NCBI GenBank assembly: GCA_951802195.1
Contig: OX637633.1
Coordinates: forward strand, 186,001-250,000
DNA: 64,000 nucleotides
Direction of reading: 5' to 3'
Origin: Tausonia pullulans
Taxonomy: Eukaryota; Basidiomycota; Tremellomycetes; Cystofilobasidiales; Mrakiaceae
The notes beneath the pieces are model-generated. The model did no database searches, was not told where the DNA came from, and saw only the letters and a program-made list of their open reading frames with translations. Positions within the stretch are counted from its first letter, which is position 1. Each line of letters opens with the position of its first letter. A program made the position numbers and the translations under genes. Below are positions 21,076 through 32,134 of the stretch, piece after piece.

Positions 21076-23407
21076 GAACAAAAGTCTGACACCATTTTGA
21101 CATTAGACACCTTCGACCTCTGGTCCAGTGGCCGTATGGCGCCCCGCTGCCAGATCATCTTCAGCTGAGCGGACGTCTTCTTTCCCTCTCCCCCTTGCCT
21201 GCTCACTTTCTGCTATTATCATCTCTTTCGGAAGCGCGTGCGCAATAGCGCGCCTCTCTCGCCCCCTTCTGGCCTCCCACATTGACTACGATCGTTGGAT
21301 TTAAGTTGCGTCTGGTTTGATGGTTAGAACATCAATAAAGATTCCCGCACCCACCATCCCGCCGCACCTCCGTGTTAGTGCCATGGCCTCATCTACCAGC
21401 TGAGGTTCGCCCTTCCCGCGCCCTAACGCGACCGAGTACCTAAGCAGCTGGAACTAGGAGCTCTACCTCGACGGCAAGTACCGAATCGAACTGCTCTGGA
21501 TAAAAAGATAATATTATCATCTCGTGGTGCGCACCGTCTGGACCGGCGTTGAGTCCTCTGCAACGGGAAGGGCACCGGAGGAGGACAAGAAGATAGCTCT
21601 TCGACGACGTCTCTAGAAATGGTCCGAACAGGCGCTCGCGATGATGGAAATCAGGTTAACACGGCGGGCGTGAGTTACAATATCGGTCGGAAGGGCGACG
21701 CAGCGTCCCGGTCACTCGAGACACAACCATGCTAGCCCTTCCTCTCATAGGGGGTTTTGTTTTGTTTTGTTGTATTTACGGCATGGATCAGTGTGAGGAC
21801 GACATGACCCCATGCGAGGCAGAGAGAGGGAGGAGGGTCTGGAGGAGGAGTGTTCATCGGTGCTCACTCAGGGCGTCGTCGTTGACGGTCATGCCAGTCT
21901 CCTTGGGTTGTTCGTCATCGTCTGAGATGCCTTCTGGGCGCCTCGTTGCATATTTAAGAGCACGAGAACAGCTCTGGTACGCACGAAGATGATGCCGACA
22001 CTTTCGTTGACACAAGTGCTCCCCAGGCGGCGGCCACCTCCCAACATGCTACCATCCCTGCCGAGCTCTGTATGTATACCTACTCTCCGTACTTGGGGGG
22101 CGACCGCATGGCCAGTGCTCGCAGAGAGAGAACAAAGGAGATCGGTCCAGCTCGCCGCGAGACTACTGTGACACCCCCTCGCCTGACACGGCTCCACTCA
22201 CGCAACAGTTCGCCATAGACGACCTCTGGTCGGTGCTCCCAACCTTCTGCATCGTTCGGCCCACCGAGTCAACTTTGAGTTCCTGTACCTCGAACGAAGC
22301 AAGGATGACAGAGAGAGTGCTCAATGGGCGCTGGTCCTCCCGTCCGCCTGGGCCTGGGGTCGACTCGTCGTTGAGGGTCAGCTTGCGGCGCATGAGGGCA
22401 TGGATCTAGATCAGCTGGCCTGAGTGGTGACGGAGTGTAGTTTCGACTGAGCAGTGGACTTCGGACGATCATCAGGGGACTGACTTCTGGCCCCCTGTCA
22501 AACGCCGCCTTTCTCGCAATGCTTACCGTGTTCTTACTAGTTGGGATCGTCGTATTCATCAAGATCAAGTACTCAAATGAGCCCGATTGTTGTAGAATTT
22601 CTCTAGTTTTGTACGCATATGGTGTTTAGCGTTCGAATGCAAACCCTCGACCGTGAGCGCGCGTTGGCACTTGGCAGACTAACTCTATAGCTGGATATCC
22701 TTGATGCCATCCCACTCATTCAATCCGGAAGTCGTGTTCACCAGCCGATCCTTAACACACGAGCTCGGTCCCCCAGGTCCTTGCTTGTCCCGCGCGTGCT
22801 CTTGAACTGAACGATTCTTTCCTACTCCAATCACGGCCGGCAGGGCACCATCAATAATATCACAGTATCCTTTCCCGGCGATTCTGAAGATTCTGACGCC
22901 CCGCTCATTCAATTTCAAGTCTCTCGTCTCGATTAGTACAACGGTGTCAGCCCTTGCCATGCTACCGCTTCAGGATTCCACACTCGGTCTGGGTGACCGT
23001 ACAGAGGAGCTTTGGAAGAACTTTGACGCCTTACCGCTGAATAAGCGGGCTACACTGGAAAAGAGACGGTGAGCAAATCCTCCCTTCGTACGAAGAGAGT
23101 TCGCAATTATCGAACCTTGCTCTTCTTCTGATGGGCCAGCTGGCTCACCCCTCAGTTACTGAGTTCCCTGGCAGGAATGTATTATATCCCTTCACTGGTC
23201 ATAAGGCTGACTTTGGTATTTGGAGAAAGGATAGCGCCCCTGTTTCTTCGATGAAGGCATCCTTCGCTGACCGTGCGCTTCTGTCCTGTCCTCTTGTTGC
23301 AAAGATTGGGCGGAGATGGAGCCGGATGTGAGTGAGAGCGTGCCCTTTTCTGAAGAATGTCCTCAAACAAAATCCATGCGATCTCTAACGAGGATGACAA
23401 AAATGAT
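21076..23407. other. gene-poor region with possible relics
   Basis: Some 2.3 kb between the LINE cluster and the PheRS gene. Composition in parts is coding-like, for example the minus frame at 22685-22960 and a plus stretch at 22959-23070 (MLPLQDSTLGLGDRTEELWK), but I recognise no family and cannot build a gene. Part of 21.4-21.7 kb weakly recalls gag-like protein sequence of copia-type elements; I do not claim this. It is probably decayed DNA. Confidence 0.35.
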
Positions 23408-26372
23408 CTAGAGGAACGGCTCAAGATCGAACTCCAACGCCGAGCACGGGTACTCAATCTCGAACTTGGAGAGGACGTCCGGGTGGAGGATACCGAGGAC
23501 ACCGATCTCGACGTCGCCGCCCGTCGGGAGCGCGGCCGTGAGGGCGGCCTTAATGTTGTCGAGCGCACCACCAGCGGGGGGAGTGCTGGGGTCCGGGTCG
23601 AGATGGTCTTGAGGAGGTGCGGGGTGCGACGAAGCCGGGGGGGCGGGCCGGTAGAAGATGGAGGCCGCGCGGCCGGGGAAGAAGGTGTCGTCTAGAGCAA
23701 GGCTCTGTCAGCAGCTGGTCACTGCTTGTCGGTCTGAGACGACAATAACTCACCTGACGTCGCCTGGATGTAGTAGCCTGTCAGGGCCGTCGAAGCCTTA
23801 GTCTCGATGAAAGGGATGCCAAGGATCTGCATGATGCGATCGAGAAGACCGTGAACGACCTCGAACCCAGCGGTCTTATTGGACCAAACACCCGAGACCT
23901 TGCGAATATTACGGGATCGACGCTCCTGGGCCATATCGACGATGGCGATATCCGAGACCTCGAAGATGGAGACCGGGAGAGGGAGCTTCTTGTTTTCTCG
24001 GACCGTCTTGAGGAGACCCGGAAGGAGCGAGGTCCGGACGACCTGGTACTCAACCGTCTTGGGGTTGGCGAGCGTGACGGCATAGTTGCCTGGATCCTTG
24101 CGGTTGAGCCAGGCAAAGTTCTCGTCATGCGAGCACTGTAAAAAGCGGGATAGTCCTGGGTCAGAGAGAGAACCGCCTTGAGGCGTCGAAGAACGAACGA
24201 TGGCACTCACGAGAATGTAAGGGAGGACCTCAACCCAGCCGGCCATCGCGCACTCCTTGCGGACAATGTCGGCGAGCTTGTTGATCGGTAGCGGCCGAGC
24301 GATCGTGTTGGCCCGGGGGAAGGTCTTGGACAGGTTGTTGAAGCCGTAAGCGACGGCGGCGTCCTCCATAATATCGCACTCATGGAGAATGTCCGGCCGG
24401 GTGGCGGGGACATCGACGATGATTTCGTCGACGTTGGAAGGGTCAACGGTTGCGTGGAGCGACATGCGCTTAAGGAGATTGGCGATCTCCTCGGGGGAGA
24501 GAGCCGGGGTGAAGCCCGTCGCCGAGTTGATGTAGGACGGGCGGGCGCTCGTCCGGCGGGGGGTAATGTCCGGAGTGACGCGCAAGGTGCCATCGGCGAG
24601 GACGACGTTCACAGGTTCGATGCTGTAGACAAAGGGGGTAAACAGAGAGACAATGATGCGATGAGTAGAGACAAGGAACGCACGTGAAGGGGACCTCGGA
24701 ATACTCGGAGAACATGGTCGTCATCATACACGCGACGATGTCCAGCTTGGTCTGGTCGGTGGCGGTCATGTCGATGAAGATGTTCCGGGTTTGAAGGGTG
24801 ATCTTCGAGCCTGCGAAGATCGGAGGGACGCATCAGTCTCGCCATTGGACGAACATCAGCGAAAAAGCGAGGCACGAACGGTTTGAGTTGATGATGGGAG
24901 GAAGAGAAAGGACCTGATCGTTCGAGTCGTAGATGATCGGGTAGACCGGCGAGTCCCGAATAAGGGGAAGATACTTGGAGAGGTGGCGGTCAGACTGACA
25001 CGGGAAGACGTATAACTCCATAGGTCAGTCAATAACCCCAAGCAGGGCGCAGCATTTTTTTTTATATAGAAACAAACTAAAACTAGACGCACATCGTAGA
25101 GCTCCATGAGCTCCTCGCCGTTGTACTCAATCTCCTTGTTAAGAGGAGCGAATTTGATGTCCTTGGGAGGCCTGGCATCGTAGCTGCTCGAGCGAAGTCG
25201 CAATGGGGTCTGATCAGTCTTCGCCTTGCCTCGCGTGTCGCCACCCGCAAGAGCACGCACAGGAAGGGCCCCTTGATGGTGTCAAGATCATGCGTTCCGA
25301 TAGCGACAAACTTGCGATTCCGGCAAAGGTTGGCGTGAAGCTTGTCTTGAAGGTCAATGAAGCTCTTGTAACTCTGCTCGGTGAACGACTCCTTGAAGCG
25401 GAGGACCGCGCCAGCAAAGAAGGGCCGGATGGCGGCGACTGCTGGGGTGACCTTGATAGTGAGGAGCTCGGCGGGCTGGGTGAGGGTGTATGAGGGCGAA
25501 GTCTCAAGGTTCAGAAAGACGCGAAGGGCGCGGGCGAGACCCTCGAGGCAGAGGAGGTCGTAGCTGGAAGACGGGCGTGTCAGAGACGGGCTGTGAACGC
25601 CGGGTTTCTAGTTCTCTCAAGACTGACCGGTTGGCGGGGATCTCAATCTTGAGAACCTAGAGAGAGAGCAAACCAAGGGGCAAGGTAAGGTCAGCGGACA
25701 GATCAAGCGAGAGAACGCGTCGATGAGTCTCCTCGTCGAGGCAATTAAGAGCCGGCCGACAAAGTCAGAGACTCCTCTTCCATCTATATATCTGTAGCAC
25801 ATCCCGCTCTCTGATGGGCTGGCTTGCTGCTCGATTGAGGAGCTCAGCGCTAGGGAGAGCAAGACGTCCGTCCGACAGGGATGCGCCAGCGCGCGGTTCG
25901 CGACCGCGACCGGACCTCTACTCTTCTTACACGCGTCTGAATGACCCAGATATGAGCCTACTCGCTAACACTCACAGGCTCCTCCGTGGGCTGACCGGCC
26001 TTCTTGGCCTTCTCGACCTCCTCGGTGGTCTGCAATGACGCGACAAGACACCCAGCGCGTTAGTCTTGGACGGGCTTCCTCCTAGACGGGTCGCCTCCTC
26101 GCGTAATGGTATGTAGGCAGCGGTGAGAAAGGGAGGGCCGCGGTAAACGGACGACGCACATCCTCGTCGAGCTCGATTCCAAAGTCGAAGCAAAGCTGGT
26201 CGAACTCGGTCTGGGCTGCATGTCACAAGGCGAGAGAAGCGCGACACGAGTTGAATGCAGTCGAGTCAGTCGAGAGACGGGAGGTACCAAAGGGCCAGTC
26301 GAAAAGGACCGCACTGTACTCCTTCTCCAGCCGTTTGTAGAGTTCAGCCTTGGGGACAGAGATGGTGGGCAT
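23408..26372 (-). CDS. FRS1: phenylalanyl-tRNA synthetase beta subunit, cytosolic
   Basis: With the alpha subunit it charges tRNA-Phe in the cytosol as an alpha2-beta2 enzyme. The start at 26372 reads MPTISVPKAELYKRLEKEY, then AVLFDWPFG, EFDQLCFDFGIELDED, VLKIEIPANRYDLLCLEGLA (the B3/4 editing side), RPFFAGAVLRF, GTHDLDTIKGPF, the B5 part SPEEIANLLKRM, VDVPATRPDILHECDIMEDA and AYGFNNL, then NKLADIVRKECAMAGWVEV, VSDIAIVD, and the end KFEIEYPCSALEFDLEPFL before TAG at 23408. At least nine short introns. Length of about 600 residues fits the eukaryotic beta subunit. The call is firm. Confidence 0.93.
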
Positions 26373-28092
26373 GGCAGGGGGACGAAAAGAGGGACGAGAA
26401 GGGAGACGAGAAGGGGGACGGAGGAAGGGCGGAGGGTGATGGTCGTTTGGGAAGGCTCACAAAAAAGGGTCCTGCCGCGGGCAGCAGGCGGACAGACTTG
26501 GAGATACGTCGCGGAGTAATGGCACTTTCTCATCTTCATAACGAGCCCATCTCGAGTATCTCAGTCTGTCAGAGAAGAGTTTATTTGTCTCTCGGACAGA
26601 CACGAGCCCTGGAGAGGAGCCATTGGGTTACACCGCAAGCACGTCAAGAGAGCCTGGGCGATGGCGCGCGGTTGCATTCTCACGACGAAGTTCGACATCC
26701 TACTTCAAGATGACGGTATGCCGCGATTTACAAACATAAATCACTGATATCGGCTTGCTGCATAGACCAGTTCTAGCCTGGGACTCGTAGTCCACACCTG
26801 CCATCGAGATCTCTGCCCCTCCTTCATGACGGCGGTCTGAGCACATGCCTGGAGGACGAGTAGAGAGACGCTTCCACCACTGGTCTTGACTTCATTAACC
26901 ACCAGCCTTACTTCCTTGCAGGTGCTTTATGTACCCAGGTCTTCTCCGCCGGTCTCAACAATTCCTGTTTTCCTCAACAATGCTATCGCCACAGACGGCT
27001 ATCTCTCTGCCCCAGCGGCAGCCAGTCCTACGAGGTCGTGCGTTCTCGCTCGTTACTTCACTCGATCGGCCCATCATCATGGGTTAGATGAGCAATTTGA
27101 CTGACTGGCGATGTTTCGTGGCATCTTGGGCTCATCCAGACTCATGATCGCCGCTTACGCTCTCCCCGACGACCGCGACAGATTCTCCCTTTGGTCCGCG
27201 GACGACCGTCTGCTTCCGGGATTGCAACTACAAGGACAATCCATTTGGGCAGAGGGGGCAGACTTGAACTTTGCGGCACTGCGGGGAGGGTGAAGGTGAG
27301 CTGGCGATCGAGAATGGATGGCGGAGATTGGCTGGATGGACGGCCCTCACTTTGTCGTCACTCGTTTCGAGGACGGCAGCGGAAGGACCCCCGTCCAACT
27401 GAAGCTGAGAGAGCAGGGAGGTGAAGTGCAGGCGAAGATGGATGGGCCAAGAAGGGGATCTTCCCTCTCAGTCTCTTCATCAGGTCTAAAATCCCAGCAC
27501 AGATCAAGGCGAGGCTATCATATCATGCTAGGCGGCCGAAGTGTTTCAGAGCATTTCTCGCGCGAGTCGATGGTCACCAAACTCAGAGGAGTACACCAAA
27601 GCAGAACTGGAGGATATCAAATGTCAAAAGTATGAGGAGCCTGGGGAGTGGGTGGGAAAAGCGGAGGGGGTGGGCGAGGCATGAGGCGGGTGGAAGAACA
27701 AGGGAGGGAGAAGTAGAGCTTGAGCTGTTCAGACCGAGAGGAGCGGATGTGGTGGTTGATGGTATGGACATCTCAGGATGATCCGGCGATCCGTTACGGT
27801 TCAGCCCAAACACGGCCGGACAGGTGACACGCTGAAAATTCATTGGGAGATACCGCAGCGATGCTTGGGTGGATGGCTGCGCAGGTATCTTCGCGACAGA
27901 TGCGCGGCGTGGGTAGGCGGTTTGAAAGGGTCATGCAAAATTATACCTGTGATATGTCACAGACCGAGTTCACAGGACGATCTCAAAAGTTGATGTTAGA
28001 GCAAGAAACTCATTGACCAGGCAAAGGCGAGGTCCGATACACCGCGAGCAAGAGAGAAAGAAAGAGACATAAGGTATTCCATGGCATAGTGG
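26373..28092. other. intergenic region of 1.7 kb
   Basis: It lies between the PheRS start and the 3' end of the DUF1295 gene. The left part should be the PheRS promoter. Between about 26.9 and 27.6 kb there are plus-strand frames of coding-like composition, but no known domain and no gene model that I can support. Confidence 0.4.
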
Positions 28093-29501
28093 TTAGATTT
28101 TGGATCCCGGCCAGGCAAAAAAGACGGGTACCTTGCTGCCCGAAGCAACGAATGGATAAAATCAGCAGGATAATCGATCAAAGGAGGAAGAGAATAGACA
28201 ACCATTACGTACGCCTTGTACTCCTTCCACTTGGGGTCGTCGCCATACTTCCTCTCGCTTGCGCTCTCGAGGAGAGGGACGCCACTCGCCTTAGTAAGGA
28301 GGAGGTACTCGAAGAGTGGGCTGGCAACCGCTCCGCCGAGGGCCCACCAAGGAAGGAGAGCCGGAGCAAGTCCAACTGTCTGAGTGGCGGCGTGGATGGC
28401 ACGGAGAGAAAGGACAGAGACGCCGGCCCAAAGAGTGACCTCTCCGACGTAACTGGTGGAGGGGATATCAAAGAGAGAGGCATCAGCAAGGGAATAGGAT
28501 TGCATTGAAGGTGAAACAACGGACTTGGGGTGGCGCGACCAGGACCAGACACCGCTCGAAATGAACTTCTCAGTGTGCTTTTTCTCGTTTTTCTGTTTGC
28601 GCCATGCGCTCTTTTCTGTTGCATTGACGGCGAAAGCGGTGAGGATGGTGCAACAGGCGCATGCAGGTAGACATATCATCGACTCACGGTTGTCTGCAGT
28701 GACCTCGAGGCCAATACCGAGGGCCCAGATGCCGAGCCCGACAAAGTCGAGGAGCGCAAGGCGAGGCTGGCGAGCCTTGGGGATGGCTGATTGATGGAAG
28801 AAGAGGAAAATCAACGACTGAGAGGATCGGCGAGCGAGCAACCACAACCAACCGTTGACGAGGTAGACAGGGAGGGCGGCCGTGCAAACCCAGATGGCTT
28901 GGCCCGCCCAAGCGCCGGCGAACTTGGTTGGACTCTTCTTTATCTCGTCAAATCGCGAGTCCTTCTTCTCAGGATGGTTATGGATTCGCTGATGAAGAGA
29001 GATCAGTCAGTGCAGGCGACGTGCTGCGGGCTTGCCGCGACGTCCCACTTTGGCGAGGAACATTCCCAGCCGACCGGCCCAGAGCGTCGTCATCGCGCTC
29101 AGAAGTAGACCGCGAGGACCGAGGCTCCGCAGACCAGCGGAGATCCCCCTTGAGTGCCGTGAGGCAGGGAGGTAAAGTGAAAGCGCGATCGAAGAGAGGA
29201 AGCCGAGCGAGCCAGCGAGCTGTTTTATCCGACGTCGGGCGTCAGTCACAGGCACAAGCAAGAGGAGGGCGCGAAGGAATGGAGGAGACAGACGTCGTAG
29301 TAGGCCTCCGTCTCCTTGATGATGGCCGGGACTGCCCAGGCGCCCTGGAAGGCGAAGCTCCAAGCCTAGCAAAGATGAAGTGGACGTCAGAGGAGCCAGG
29401 CAGCAGCAGAAGCCGAGCCGATGACAACAATAAGGACACACGACAACCGGGAGAAGGGTCTTGACGACCGGGTTAGCGGACGAGGTGAGAAAAGACGACA
29501 T
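28093..29501 (-). CDS. DUF1295 / steroid 5-alpha-reductase-like membrane protein
   Basis: The family (PF06966) has several membrane helices and resembles NADPH-dependent steroid and ergosterol reductases; its own substrates are mostly unknown. From 29501: MSSFLTSSANPVVKTLLP, then AWSFAFQGAWAVPAIIKE, LLLSAMTTLWAGRLGMFLAK, RIHNHPEKKDSRFDEIKKSP, AIWVCTAALPVYLVN, LLDFVGLGIWALGIGLEVTA, KFISSGVWSWSRHPNYVGE (the ISSG...RHPNYxGE signature), PLLESASERKYGDDPKWKEY, and after the last intron KVPVFFAWPGSKI before TAA at 28093. Roughly 310 residues in about eight exons, normal for the family. Its start lies only 154 bp from the outer edge of the left repeat arm, so the promoter may include repeat-arm DNA. 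Confidence 0.87.
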
Positions 29502-30062
29502 CGGGGTGGGGTGGAAGGTGGCTGGAAGACGATCGTCAGAATCGTCGATCTCGATGAGGACGGCGCGCGAACAGATCCCAGACCTCGGCGTTCTCGCTCG
29601 GTCGGCGTTCCCTGACCTCGTCATCGAGCCCCACATCGAGAGCAACCACTTGGCTACCGCCTCTCGCCCTCCGCTGTCCTCCCTCCCTCAGCCCGGTGAG
29701 AGCTCTCTCTCTGCGACTTTGTCTAGAGCAAGGCACAAGGTCTGACAGGTCTAAGAGCCGTTCTTCTGTCCAACTGCGCGCGCGCAGGCAAGGACGGCCC
29801 GCGCTTTCCTGCGTGTTGACTCGGAATACCATCCTCTAGCATGTCTGCCGGTTCTACACCCTTTGTCGGTGCAAAAGAACCCACGTGAACGAACAGCCAT
29901 TGCGCGCGCTGAGCAGCAACAGGGCGGGACAGCCGCCTGTGGGTGGGAAAGGGCTGGGACGGGGGGACCGTGACAAACGAAGGTCGTCAGGAACAGACCG
30001 AGCGAGTGGAAAAGCAGGAACGACGACAAAAGTCTGGATCGGAATTCAGACCAAGGGTCCTA

Positions 30063-30067
30063 TAGTG
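30063..30067. repeat. target-site duplication TAGTG, distal copy
   Basis: TAGTG at 30063-30067 is repeated at 30921-30925 on the other side of the LINE. The right arm has the site once, within CCTATAGTGAGG read in the same direction, which proves the empty site. Confidence 0.9.
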
Positions 30068-30920
30068 ATTTTTTTTTGTATTTAAGTCATGAGTTATACG
30101 TAGAGAACGAGGTAACCCTATGAGAGATGGTGATTCGTAGCTAGATAGAGTGAGAGCGAAAATGAAAGTAGGGGTGGAAGGAAAATCAAAGATGGGTCAT
30201 GGACATAGGCCCATTAGAAAAAGGTAAGATATCAAAATGTCCGGCCAATTCAAGCGGTGGCTATGGTCTATAGTCTAGCCATACTTCTCCACCCCTGACC
30301 TGCTGTTCACCCAGGATCGATGGCGGCACCGAGGGCAGTACCAGCCATCTGGCCACTGCCAGCCATCCACCTCGTACTCGACTGCCAGAGTGTCCGTCGG
30401 ATTGTGGACGCGATCTTGCGGATTTCCTCGTCCGTGACAGGATCGAGGGCTGGGATCTTGCTGTACCTCCGCCTCCGGACGAATCGCCATGTCCGGGCTA
30501 CAAAGATGCAGTGGAAGAGGAAGACCGCCCTCGGCGGCGACGGTGTCGGGCAGACAAGCGTCTGGAGAGAGGGAGGATGGGAGGGGAGTGAAGGCGAGGC
30601 ACGTGCAGCAGCAGCAGCCGACCAGATAGCGCGCACGACGGGACACGGCTCGTCGAAGAGGTGGAAGAAGGACTCAACAGGGGCCGTCAGGCACAGCGCA
30701 CATCGCTTGGACCTGTTGTGCGGTGTAGCGGTTCCGTCGGCGAGGAATGGCGCAGCAGTGTGCTTTCCTGGGTGGAGGCTGTACAGCGAGAAACGGTGGG
30801 CCAAGTCGACGTCTTCGGGCGACGCTTGGGACACGGCCTTGAGCAAGCACCACTGACGCTTCCAATCGATCTTGGTAAGCGCCGGGAAGTGGTCCTGCCA
30901 TCCGAGGAACGTTCAGCCGG
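30068..30920 (-). mobile_element. 5'-truncated non-LTR retrotransposon (LINE)
   Basis: The 853-bp insert reads on the minus strand, ends in GACTTAAATAC plus an A tail, and is flanked by a 5-bp duplication. Its 5' end keeps only the C-terminal part of the reverse transcriptase ORF, open from about 30889 through LTKIDWKRQWCLLKAV, DVDLAHRFSLYSLHPGKH, and a zinc-binding motif of zf-RVT type (CALC, then H and C in HLFDEPC), to the stop at 30307. The remaining 240 bp are the 3' UTR. It is absent from the otherwise identical right arm, so it arrived after the duplication. The element's 5' end faces the tRNA-Arg gene 88 bp away. Same family as the 3' ends near 20.6-21.1 kb. Confidence 0.88.
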
Positions 30921-31008
30921 TAGTGAGGACGGAGGGCAACTCCCATCGCTTCTCTCTCTTCCCTCCCCTCATTCCTCCCTTTCCTCCCCCGGTGCCCCCT
31001 TCCCCAGC

Positions 31009-31082
31009 GGCCGACTGGCAAAATTGGTTATCGCGTCTGACTACGAATCAGGAGATTGTGGGTTCAAGTCCCACGTTGGTCT
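31009..31082 (+). tRNA. tRNA-Arg(ACG), left arm copy
   Basis: It has the same 74 nucleotides as the genes at 20432 and 44532, with full cloverleaf and anticodon ACG. TTTT follows 5 bases after the 3' end, a Pol III stop. The LINE at 30068-30920 lies just upstream. Confidence 0.93.
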
Positions 31083-31098
31083 AAGATTTTTCCTCTCT

Positions 31099-31174
31099 GG
31101 GATGTGGGATGTGGGATGTGGGATGTGGGATGTGGGATGTGGGATGTGGGATGTGGGATGTGGGATGTGGGATG
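31099..31174 (+). repeat. heptamer tandem repeat (GGGATGT), about 11 units
   Basis: An uninterrupted tract of GGGATGT starts 17 bp after the tRNA-Arg gene. The right arm has about 9 units at the matching place, so the tract changed by two units since the duplication. This is typical of replication slippage. Confidence 0.95.
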
Positions 31175-31833
31175 CAGGATCGCGATCTGAGCAATGAGGC
31201 GCGCGCCCATCTCATGACACCCTCCTCCCCTCTTCGGCGGTCGCTCATCTCCTTTTTGCCTTGCTCCCCTCCTCCCCCATCTCCCCACCCCTCCTTCGCC
31301 TGACCAAGTCGAGGGGTTCATGCAGGCGGCTGACGCGACGTCTCTTTCCCCATGGAAGACATCGTCTCTGGACTATCGTGCGATCTGGAGCAAAGCGGTG
31401 GCTCCGCGCGGGCTCTTTCTCTTTTCGCGTCCATCTTTGGCTGGTGTCGTCACGACGGTCATAGAGTCGAACGACGTCAGGGTGGAGGCCCAGTCATCTT
31501 CGAAGTTGCGTGAGATATTGTGGCCAGGAAGCTCCAATGGAGGCGTGAGGAGGGCATGGCGGCGAGCAGGATGATCTTGAGGCGAACAAGATGGGAGATT
31601 GTCTGCTCCATCCCTCACTTGATTGGCGTTGACAATGTAAGGAAGCCGCCAGGCCGGCGCCGCCGAGCTCTGAGGCTCGCCCATCCGCTTGCTCATCGCT
31701 CGATGGTCTGTCAACCCCCCTGTCTCATTGCCCCTTTTGCTCTTCCTCGCAAGACAATGGCTCTAGTAATGAGATCCGAACTGACTCCAATGTGGACGAA
31801 CGACAATAAACTGGCGCAAAATCCCAGCCCCAG

Positions 31834-31840
31834 TAATATA
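31834..31840 (+). promoter_or_regulatory. possible TATA-like element of the permuted tRNA gene
   Basis: TAATATA lies about 50 bp before the 3'-half of the permuted tRNA. TATA-like boxes upstream help Pol III initiate in several lineages. Because the A box lies far downstream in the permuted order, an upstream element could matter here. Inference only. Confidence 0.3.
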
Positions 31841-31889
31841 CTGATCTGCGAGCCTATCCTTTGTCGCCGAACGAGCGTCCACTCTTGAT

Positions 31890-31966
31890 ACCCGAAGGTT
31901 TCCAGATCGAAACTGGAGCCCGCAACTAACTGCGGGCTGGCGCAATGGTAGCGTGTCGGGCTCATA
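31890..31966 (+). tRNA. circularly permuted initiator tRNA-Met(CAT), left arm copy
   Basis: The order in DNA is 3' half, spacer, 5' half. The 3' half (31890-31925) has A38, anticodon stem CCCGA, T-arm TCCAG-ATCGAAA-CTGGA, acceptor strand GCCCGCA and A73. The spacer is CTAAC (31926-31930). The 5' half (31931-31966) has acceptor TGCGGGC, TG, D-arm GCGC-AATGGTA-GCGT, and TCGGG with CTCATA. Joined, all stems pair: acceptor 7/7, anticodon stem 5/5, T-stem 5/5, 72 nt in total. Initiator marks are the three G-C pairs of the anticodon stem, T-loop ATCGAAA (A54, A60) and a U1-A72 pair as in fission yeast. Leader CGTCC (31876-31880) and GAAC (31869-31872) can pair with trailer GGACG (31971-31975) and GTTC (31977-31980). 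No matching half lies outside to make an ordinary gene. TTTT and TTTTT follow at about 31981 and 31990. Confidence 0.85.
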
Positions 31967-32134
31967 AGCAGGACGTGTTCTTTTCTGACTTTTTGGCCAG
32001 CAGCCGACCAGGGATCCGATTGCTTGAACTGGGCACGGAAGGCTCTATTCTCAAATCGCGCGCTCGGGAAAAAGAAACGCATCGATTAGTCTCTCCATAC
32101 AACGCGACGCATGGCACCCTATTGCATCACTTTA

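Noticed and set aside
21118-21170. A-box-like string TGGTCCAGTGG suggesting another tRNA
   Set aside because: No anticodon or T-arm in either normal or permuted order nearby; stems do not pair.
21400-21700. Possible fossil of a copia-type element (gag-like residues)
   Set aside because: Resemblance is faint, no terminal repeats or other element parts are seen, so not annotated.
31099-31174. Heptamer tract as telomere-like repeat
   Set aside because: Unit is GGGATGT, not a fungal telomere repeat, and it is internal beside a tRNA gene.
31711-32082. Open frames repeated in both arms (for example 31711-32082 and 43546-43917) as a duplicated protein gene
   Set aside because: They overlap the permuted tRNA gene, have no family and no typical leader; repeat identity alone explains their conservation.
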